A model generated the notes under the pieces. The model made no database searches. It saw only the letters and a program-made list of their open reading frames with translations, and was not told the origin of the DNA. From Zygotorulaspora mrakii (lineage: Eukaryota; Ascomycota; Saccharomycetes; Saccharomycetales; Saccharomycetaceae), in contig NC_050720.1 of NCBI RefSeq assembly GCF_013402915.1, positions 682,001 through 746,000 of the forward strand: DNA of 64,000 nucleotides, written 5' to 3'. Each line of letters begins with the position of its first letter. Position 1 is the first letter of the stretch. Shown here piece after piece: positions 58,540-64,000 of the stretch. A program made the position numbers and the translations under genes.

Positions 58540-59355
58540 ATGACAGCTGCAACTGCTACTTACGAAGAAAGGGCTGCGAAGCATCCAAGCCCAGTCGCTT
58601 CCAAATTGTTACACTTAATGCAAGATAAGCAGACTAATTTATGTGCATCATTAGACGTTCGTACAACCGCTGAATTGCTGGCATTGGCAGATACTTTAGG
58701 ACCTTATATATGTCTCCTAAAGACGCATGTTGATATTTTGTCGGATTTTAGCATGGAAGGGACCGTGAAGCCTTTGAAGGAATTATCCGCAAAGCATAGA
58801 TTTCTGATCTTTGAAGATAGAAAATTCGCAGATATAGGCAACACCGTTAAACTACAGTATTCTTCAGGTGTTTATGAGATTGCGAAATGGGCAGACATTA
58901 CGAATGCACATGGTGTTACCGGTCCAGGTATTGTAGCAGGCCTAAAACAAGCTGCTGAAGAGGTTACTGAAGAGCCGCGGGGATTGCTTATGTTGGCAGA
59001 GCTGTCATCCAAAGGATCTCTGGCCCACGGAGATTACACCAAGGGTACCGTGGAGATCGCCAAAACTGATAAAAATTTCGTCATTGGTTTTATTGCCCAG
59101 CAGAGCATGGGGGGCAGAGACGAAGGTTTCGATTGGCTAATCATGACTCCCGGTGTTGGACTTGATGAAAAAGGCGATGCGTTGGGCCAACAATACAGAA
59201 CTGTGGATGATGTTATGTCCACTGGATCAGATATAATTATCGTCGGTAGAGGACTATTCGCCAAAGGCAGAGATCCAAACGTCGAGGGTGAACGTTACAG
59301 AAAAGCCGGGTGGAATGCTTATTTGAAGAGATGTAACCTCGTTTCTCAAGATTAA
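58540..59355 (+). CDS. URA3: Orotidine-5'-phosphate decarboxylase Ura3
   Basis: Decarboxylates OMP to UMP, the last step of pyrimidine synthesis, in the cytosol. 271 aa, start [20 protein letters not shown]. The active-site Asp-Lys-x-x-Asp segment is [17 protein letters not shown]. Substrate-phosphate residues are in [14 protein letters not shown] and [15 protein letters not shown]. The barrel strands CASLDVRTT and [13 protein letters not shown] are typical. Three to four extra residues at the N-terminus and a C-terminal extension (KRCNLVSQD) make it slightly longer than the S. cerevisiae enzyme (267). Followed by TIM9 on the same strand, as in S. cerevisiae. Confidence 0.98.
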   Translation: MTAATATYEERAAKHPSPVASKLLHLMQDKQTNLCASLDVRTTAELLALADTLGPYICLLKTHVDILSDFSMEGTVKPLKELSAKHRFLIFEDRKFADIGNTVKLQYSSGVYEIAKWADITNAHGVTGPGIVAGLKQAAEEVTEEPRGLLMLAELSSKGSLAHGDYTKGTVEIAKTDKNFVIGFIAQQSMGGRDEGFDWLIMTPGVGLDEKGDALGQQYRTVDDVMSTGSDIIIVGRGLFAKGRDPNVEGERYRKAGWNAYLKRCNLVSQD

Positions 59356-59432
59356 CATCTTACGAGTGCCGTGGTCTAAGCGCCTCTCATTGTATCAAGC
59401 TATATCAGTATGCTCCCCCTCTTAGATAGATA

Positions 59433-59457
59433 TTACCCGTATCTAATTTTTTTTTTT
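59433..59457. promoter_or_regulatory. Reb1 site plus T11 tract upstream of TIM9
   Basis: TTACCCG (59433-59439), then 7 bases, then eleven T (59447-59457). It lies 78 bp past the URA3 stop and 127 bp before TIM9. The layout is almost the same as upstream of VMA3 (11092-11117). It probably sets the nucleosome-free promoter and limits read-through from URA3. Confidence 0.6.
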
Positions 59458-59583
59458 GTGAGTCGACTTTTGAAAAAAAAATACTTAAATCAAGCTTTGA
59501 GAGCATTTGAAACTGCTAAGTGGTAATTACGGACTAACCTGTTTAGCAAGAGAAACAAATAGTGTATATATATAGCCTTGAAA

Positions 59584-59847
59584 ATGGAATCACTAAATGG
59601 TAAAGAACAGCAGGAATTTCAAAAGTTGGTGGAACAGAAACAAATGAAAGATTTCATGCGTTTGTACTCCAATTTAGTGGAAAGATGTTTTGCAGACTGT
59701 GTAAATGACTTCACCTCCGCCAAACTAACCAGCAAGGAACACAGTTGTATTATGAAATGTTCTGAGAAGTTTCTCAAACATAGTGAACGCGTCGGGCAGC
59801 GTTTTCAAGAACAAAATGCTGCACTAGGTCAAGGTCTTGGTCGTTGA
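59584..59847 (+). CDS. TIM9: Mitochondrial intermembrane-space chaperone Tim9
   Basis: One of the small Tims; with Tim10 it escorts carrier and other hydrophobic proteins to TIM22. The start is the ATG at 59584 ([20 protein letters not shown]); two upstream codons are open only from TTG. 87 aa, the same as S. cerevisiae. Twin CX3C motifs CFADC and CIMKC are intact, and the C-terminus [15 protein letters not shown] is typical. The sequence is very strongly conserved. Convergent with the YCR023C-type transporter gene. Confidence 0.98.
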   Translation: MESLNGKEQQEFQKLVEQKQMKDFMRLYSNLVERCFADCVNDFTSAKLTSKEHSCIMKCSEKFLKHSERVGQRFQEQNAALGQGLGR

Positions 59848-59974
59848 GCATTGATTGCTTTATGCGATTTCACTTTCATGTATATAGGTGTATGACAAAA
59901 TGCTTAATTTTGTGTAAGTTTAATAATATCTTCCATCGTTTACGGAACTAGCGGCGGAAAGTTGCAGCATATAG

Positions 59975-61780
59975 TTATCTTCTGTTTGCGAGACTGTTTA
60001 AGCTTGAGCGACGCAATTTGTGCGAAAATTGCCGGCTAGTTTGATCTTCTCTTTCTACAGTGATATCCTCATAATCATTGAGAGGTTCTATCTTATAGCT
60101 CTGGTATAACGCAATCATACATATCAGACCGAGGGACCACCAACTAACCCATGCCACATCTTTTTCCTCAGACCAAGAGATTAGGAAGCCCCAAATCAAC
60201 GGACCAATAAACCGTGCAGCTGCACTTATACTTATAGTAGCACCATTTATTACTGCTCTGCAGCTCAATGGACTTGAGTTATGGATTAAAAGCATGATTT
60301 GTGGAAACGTTAGAGCGCCACATAATGTCTTAGTGCCTGTTATAAAATACAAGTAGACACTGGTCCACCACTTTGGTATGTTTTCTTGTTGTAGAAAAAT
60401 AACGTAGGGGACCATGACATAGATAATTGGATATAATAGAACCAAGCTTCTAAATATCTTTAAACAGTCAAACTTTCTATCAACTATTGGGAAGATGAAA
60501 ATGACAACAAATACTCCAAATATACCAGTGGTAGATAGCAGAGTACCTGTTTGCTGAGGAAGATAACTTATACCGCCCGATATTTTCCAAGGAAACTTTG
60601 AAGCTAATTGGTGTGGATTTTGTGGGTCCTTTTCTAAATCATAAGCTAAAAATACCGGCAAAAATTCACTGTAAACCGTCAGATGTAAGGACATTATGAA
60701 ATTAACAGAAATTGGATAAAAAACTTTTGTATGAAAAACATGATGCCAAATACTCAATTCACTACAGCCATCATCTGCGGAGATTCTTTCCGACTTGTTT
60801 AAATCGGTGGGTTCGTACGAGGAATAGGTCCTTATCAACGCTATAGATTGTCTTCTTGTCAAAGTATGCGGTATTGACGGAATGCTGTCACAGGAGCTGT
60901 TATCGTCTTGCAACAACTGGCTTGTTTCTGTCGGCTCTGTTGTCATCGACTCTGCTGTCGGTTCCACTTCCGCGGTTGTACCTACAGAGTCAGTGTCCTC
61001 ATGTCTCTGCCAAGGCCTCAAGATGGGCTTCAGCCCGAAAATCTTGGTTCTTATGTAATCGCCCAATTCCACCCCGTAATCCCGTCTCAATTTCTTCACA
61101 GGATGAGTCTCTTCTAAGAACAGCGCAGCATTGACCAGTCCAATGAACAAGAAAGACGTAACCACTAAATTCGGCAGTGCGTAGGGGTACGACCGCACAA
61201 CTGCTTTGAGGCAATGTGGCACCCATTTTGGGATATAATCGCCGGAGCTGCCTGTGGGTCGAAACACAAGGTATCCACCAATCATAAGACCAATTATGGA
61301 ACCCAGTTGAAAAAGCAGAGGCATTGTACTGAACGCTAACGCCTGATGCCTTCTCTCGGTCGCAATTTCTCCAATCATTGTTCTAATCACCCCAACATTT
61401 CCATTCAACAGCCCCATCAATATCCTGGCCAACATGGCTTGGTAGAAATTACGGGAAAACCCAAGTATCAGTAAAGAAACGATTGAGCCCATGAGTCCAA
61501 GGATCAATGCTAACTTTCTGCCGTGTCGTTCTGAAAACGAACCCCAGTAGTACGCCGATAGCACTTGACACAGCGCAAATGACGATGAGAGATAACCGGA
61601 ATACTTCGACACTTGCGCATCATCTGGCGCGATATGGAAATCCTTGACCATAAAATATACATATGGGAACAGTGATGTGAATGCAATAGGTTCGCTGACT
61701 CTAACAATCGATACTGCCAGCAACTGTCGCCATGGGAAACCATTCATCTGTTCCTTAAACGTCAAAGTTTTATGCACCAT
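59975..61780 (-). CDS. YCR023C: Major facilitator superfamily transporter, YCR023C family (ZINIFL-like)
   Basis: A 601-aa membrane protein with two sets of about six helices and a long charged central loop (about 240-345). The N-terminus (FKEQMNGFPWRQLLAVSIVR, EPIAFTSLFPYVYFMVKDFH) and the MFS motif A region (GSFSERHGRKLALILG) fit the YCR023C group. Other matching blocks are FHTKVFYPISVNFIMSLHL, INGATISISAAARFIGPLIW and WVSWWSLGLICM. The S. cerevisiae protein (about 611 aa) is a vacuolar-membrane protein of unknown substrate. Here it sits between TIM9 and PXP1, which are adjacent in S. cerevisiae, so one lineage gained or lost the gene at this place. Confidence 0.93.
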   Translation of the reverse strand: MVHKTLTFKEQMNGFPWRQLLAVSIVRVSEPIAFTSLFPYVYFMVKDFHIAPDDAQVSKYSGYLSSSFALCQVLSAYYWGSFSERHGRKLALILGLMGSIVSLLILGFSRNFYQAMLARILMGLLNGNVGVIRTMIGEIATERRHQALAFSTMPLLFQLGSIIGLMIGGYLVFRPTGSSGDYIPKWVPHCLKAVVRSYPYALPNLVVTSFLFIGLVNAALFLEETHPVKKLRRDYGVELGDYIRTKIFGLKPILRPWQRHEDTDSVGTTAEVEPTAESMTTEPTETSQLLQDDNSSCDSIPSIPHTLTRRQSIALIRTYSSYEPTDLNKSERISADDGCSELSIWHHVFHTKVFYPISVNFIMSLHLTVYSEFLPVFLAYDLEKDPQNPHQLASKFPWKISGGISYLPQQTGTLLSTTGIFGVFVVIFIFPIVDRKFDCLKIFRSLVLLYPIIYVMVPYVIFLQQENIPKWWTSVYLYFITGTKTLCGALTFPQIMLLIHNSSPLSCRAVINGATISISAAARFIGPLIWGFLISWSEEKDVAWVSWWSLGLICMIALYQSYKIEPLNDYEDITVEREDQTSRQFSHKLRRSSLNSLANRR

Positions 61781-62447
61781 AATCGACTTTCGTGATGAAA
61801 AAAAAGGGATTAATATGACCTATTATTCCAAAACAGCACCAGTAATCGGTATCGGGTTCAAATCGGTAACGACTTGTCCTACGATTGCACTCAACAGACC
61901 TCAAGCTTCCCTTGAAGTTCGAGTCAAACGGAACTTACTGTTGCCTTTCCCATCCCAGAAGATATTACAAATCTGGTTGATTTCTGATGACAACAACCAT
62001 ATGGTCTCGGTTCCCCAAGATCCCTCCTCACGGAGAAGACGCTCAGAGCCACAATCAAGTGACCCTAAACCCCGGTAATAAAACTCCAAATCAGTCAAAC
62101 GTCCGATTTGGAGCCATTCCGTAGAATTCCACCGAATTTCCCACCTGCTGGTTTAGTATGAGCTTTCAGATGCGTACATTTGCTAACTCCGTTGTGCATG
62201 CAGGTCAATTAATCGTAGGAGTTGGTTCTGTTTTGCACAGGTGCACATTAAAGGTTTCGAACCGCAGATGAAACAACGAGGTCTGACGACCAGGCTACTT
62301 CAGTACGAAATGAAATCATCTTATTCTGGGTAAATGGAAAGGAGTATGTAAATGTAGACAAAGGCGTGCCCTAGCTAATAGCCGCCGATCTCTTCTATAG
62401 TTCTCGCTTTCATTTATCATGTGCTACGATAATTACGATCAATACAA
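61781..62447. other. Intergenic region upstream of the YCR023C-type gene
   Basis: 667 bp between two minus-strand genes. It holds the transporter promoter, with an A-run at 61797-61805. It also holds a 9-bp inverted repeat CTCCAAATC/GATTTGGAG (62085-62093, 62106-62114, 12-base loop) and the 3' region of PXP1. Short ORFs at 61644-62078 and 62419-62814 overlap neighbours and are not credible. A B-box-like GGTTCGAAACC (minus strand, near 62250-62265) has no tRNA around it. Confidence 0.55.
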
Positions 62448-64000
62448 TTATAAATGTTGGGTGCGTTTAGTCTGCCAACCAAACGATAATTTGGATTGCT
62501 TGCCTGGTTCGATTATGACGTTAATCACACTTGACCGGTGGGTCGACCTGGATGAGAGCAGGGCTTGTTTAAACGCTTTTTCCAGTTCATCCAGGTTACG
62601 TACTAGAAACCCGTTCGCACCGAGACCTTTACCAACAAGATCGTATCTACATTCGCTGGAAAGAGCCGTTGAGGGTGCGCGCAGTGGTTGCAACTCAGGA
62701 GCGACGCCGTGGTATATTCCGCTGTTGTTCATAACAATGACCACCAAACCGAGATTGTATCTGACGGATGTTTCCAGTTCCATGGCGGAGAATCCAAAGG
62801 CTGAATCGCCTTGAACTAAAATGACGTCTTTGTGGGGATGAGCCACTTTTGCGGCTATGCCATAGCCCAGGCCGATTCCCATGGTGGCATTGGTGCCGGC
62901 ATCCAACCTGTGTTTGGGATAGTCGGTGGGAAACGAGATTCTTGCAATATCCATTGTATTAGCTCCTTCGGTGACTAAGATTGAATTTTCGTCTTCGATG
63001 AGTGGTCTCAGCGTGTGATATACTTGATTGTAGTTTAATTTTTGGCTGTTCGGAGGCTGTAACTCCTTGAGTAACAATTTTCGCTGATTCTTCTCGATCG
63101 TGCGTTGCCATTCCGGAGGGAGGCCATCATATCTGAAATTGCCACTTTTCAACGAGACTGTTAAAGCATCGACAGTTAATCCGACGTCCCCAAATAATCC
63201 GTACTGTAGTCCTCTTGCATTATTTTGTCCGATCGCCTCAGCATTTTCATCGACTTGAATGAATATGGCATCAGCCTTCCACTTTGGCGGCTCCGCAAAA
63301 TGCAAAATCCAATTCAATCTCGCTCCTAGGACGATCACTATATCCGACTCCCTTAATACCTGAGATCTAGCCGATGAAACGTTTAAAGGATGTGAATCTG
63401 GGACGATACCTTTGGCCATAGGTGTTGGTAAGAAAGGAAGACCAAAAAGGTCAATTAACGTTCTTATTTCATCTGAGTTCTCAACAGCACCTTTTCCCAT
63501 CACCACGAGTATTTTCTTATCCCCGTTTTTGAGAATTAGATCGGTGACTCTTTGAATAACGGCAGGATCGGGTGAACACTTTATCTTATCGAAGGACGGC
63601 GAATTTAAGTGTTTATCAACTTTAACCGTTTCTCCAATGATGTTACCTGGAAAATCAATATATGTTACTCCACTTGCACCCAAAGAAGCGTGTCTAACAG
63701 CATTGTAAGTGATCAGATCAATTACATTCTTATCTGCCTGAAGGCGACCTGTGAACTTCAGATAGCCATTGAGTAGGCTAATTTGATCTAATTCCTGAAA
63801 TCCACCTTTGTGATTGTCCTCACTGCTACCCGCGATAACTATCAAGGGCCATCTGTTACTCATTGAGTTGTATACGCCCGCCAACGCATGTATTAATCCT
63901 GGTCCGCCAACTACCAGAAGAACTCCGGGTCTCCCTGTTAAATAACCGTAAGCAGATGCAGCATATGAAGCGGCTTGCTCATTTCTGCATCCAATAAACT
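62448..64000 (-). CDS. PXP1: Peroxisomal thiamine-pyrophosphate enzyme Pxp1 (oxalyl-CoA decarboxylase-like), 5' end outside window
   Basis: Counterpart of YEL020C, a peroxisomal protein similar to oxalyl-CoA and 2-hydroxyacyl-CoA decarboxylases/lyases. The frame is open to the right edge (codons from 63998). 516 of about 560 residues are present; the ATG at 63884 is internal. The visible N-terminal part has GCRNEQAASYAASAYGYLTG with the cofactor-activating Glu, then GRPGVLLVVGGPGLIHALAG. The central domain has VLGARLNWILHF. The C-terminal TPP-binding motif is GDSAFGFSAMELE...NN. It ends KRTQHL; the terminal Q-H-L could serve as a non-canonical peroxisomal targeting signal. It is separated from TIM9 by the transporter gene. 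Confidence 0.93.
   Translation of the reverse strand, partial: FIGCRNEQAASYAASAYGYLTGRPGVLLVVGGPGLIHALAGVYNSMSNRWPLIVIAGSSEDNHKGGFQELDQISLLNGYLKFTGRLQADKNVIDLITYNAVRHASLGASGVTYIDFPGNIIGETVKVDKHLNSPSFDKIKCSPDPAVIQRVTDLILKNGDKKILVVMGKGAVENSDEIRTLIDLFGLPFLPTPMAKGIVPDSHPLNVSSARSQVLRESDIVIVLGARLNWILHFAEPPKWKADAIFIQVDENAEAIGQNNARGLQYGLFGDVGLTVDALTVSLKSGNFRYDGLPPEWQRTIEKNQRKLLLKELQPPNSQKLNYNQVYHTLRPLIEDENSILVTEGANTMDIARISFPTDYPKHRLDAGTNATMGIGLGYGIAAKVAHPHKDVILVQGDSAFGFSAMELETSVRYNLGLVVIVMNNSGIYHGVAPELQPLRAPSTALSSECRYDLVGKGLGANGFLVRNLDELEKAFKQALLSSRSTHRSSVINVIIEPGKQSKLSFGWQTKRTQHL

Noticed and set aside
62250..62266. B-box-like GGTTCGAAACC on the minus strand
   Set aside because: No cloverleaf, acceptor stem or A-box can be formed around it, so it is not a tRNA gene.

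Overview
The window is a nuclear chromosome segment from a budding yeast of the family Saccharomycetaceae. The genes are dense, almost intronless and AT-rich, and most can be named from their Saccharomyces cerevisiae counterparts. Two S. cerevisiae chromosome blocks are interleaved in one order. Genes of the YJR031C-YJR043C block (POL32, NUP85, URB2, GEF1, YJR039W, HUL4, RAD26, PET191, RAV1, CPR7, GEA) alternate with genes of the YEL020C-YEL027W block (VMA3, SNU13, YEL025C, RIP1, YEL023C, URA3, TIM9, PXP1). Duplicate-pair genes such as GEA1/GEA2 appear once. This is the arrangement expected of a species that did not go through the whole-genome duplication (for example the Zygosaccharomyces/Torulaspora or Lachancea groups). 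The species cannot be named from the sequence alone.

Layout, left to right. Bases 1-7000 hold the 3' part of RPA135 (RNA polymerase I), PMR1 (Golgi Ca/Mn pump) and SUA5 (tRNA t6A synthesis). Bases 7000-8950 are a gene-free retrotransposon graveyard: decayed LTRs in both orientations, one better preserved solo LTR with its target duplication, then the initiator tRNA-Met gene. Bases 9137-38000 are a compact run of housekeeping genes: an orphan secreted-looking protein, POL32, VMA3, NUP85, URB2, GEF1, SNU13, the large uncharacterised pair YEL025C/YJR039W, HUL4, RIP1, YEL023C and RAD26. Bases 38225-45793 hold an intron-containing tRNA-Pro(TGG) gene followed by a nest of LTRs. One complete, apparently intact 6.3-kb Ty1/copia retrotransposon sits inside an older solo LTR, which itself sits in an inverted LTR remnant. 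Bases 46277-64000 return to single-copy genes: PET191, RAV1, CPR7, GEA, a divergent mitochondrial-carrier protein, URA3, TIM9, a YCR023C-type transporter and the 3' part of PXP1 running off the right edge.

The retrotransposon is the most distinctive content. It uses a CTT-AGG-C +1 frameshift and a Ty1-like polypurine tract. Its primer-binding site is complementary over 13 bases, plus CCA, to the initiator tRNA whose gene lies in this same window. It differs from Ty1 in having a CCHC zinc knuckle in Gag, several internal copies of the polypurine octamer, and LTRs that end in TG...TA rather than TG...CA; this terminus is fixed by three independent target duplications.

Regulatory motifs that fit known biology were also read: RRPE plus PAC upstream of SNU13 and URB2, Abf1 and HAP sites upstream of RIP1, an MCB-like palindrome upstream of POL32, and Reb1 sites beside poly(dT) tracts upstream of VMA3 and TIM9. 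A perfect 15-bp inverted repeat frames the TATA region of URA3. No CRISPR array, rRNA, centromere or bacterial-type system was seen.
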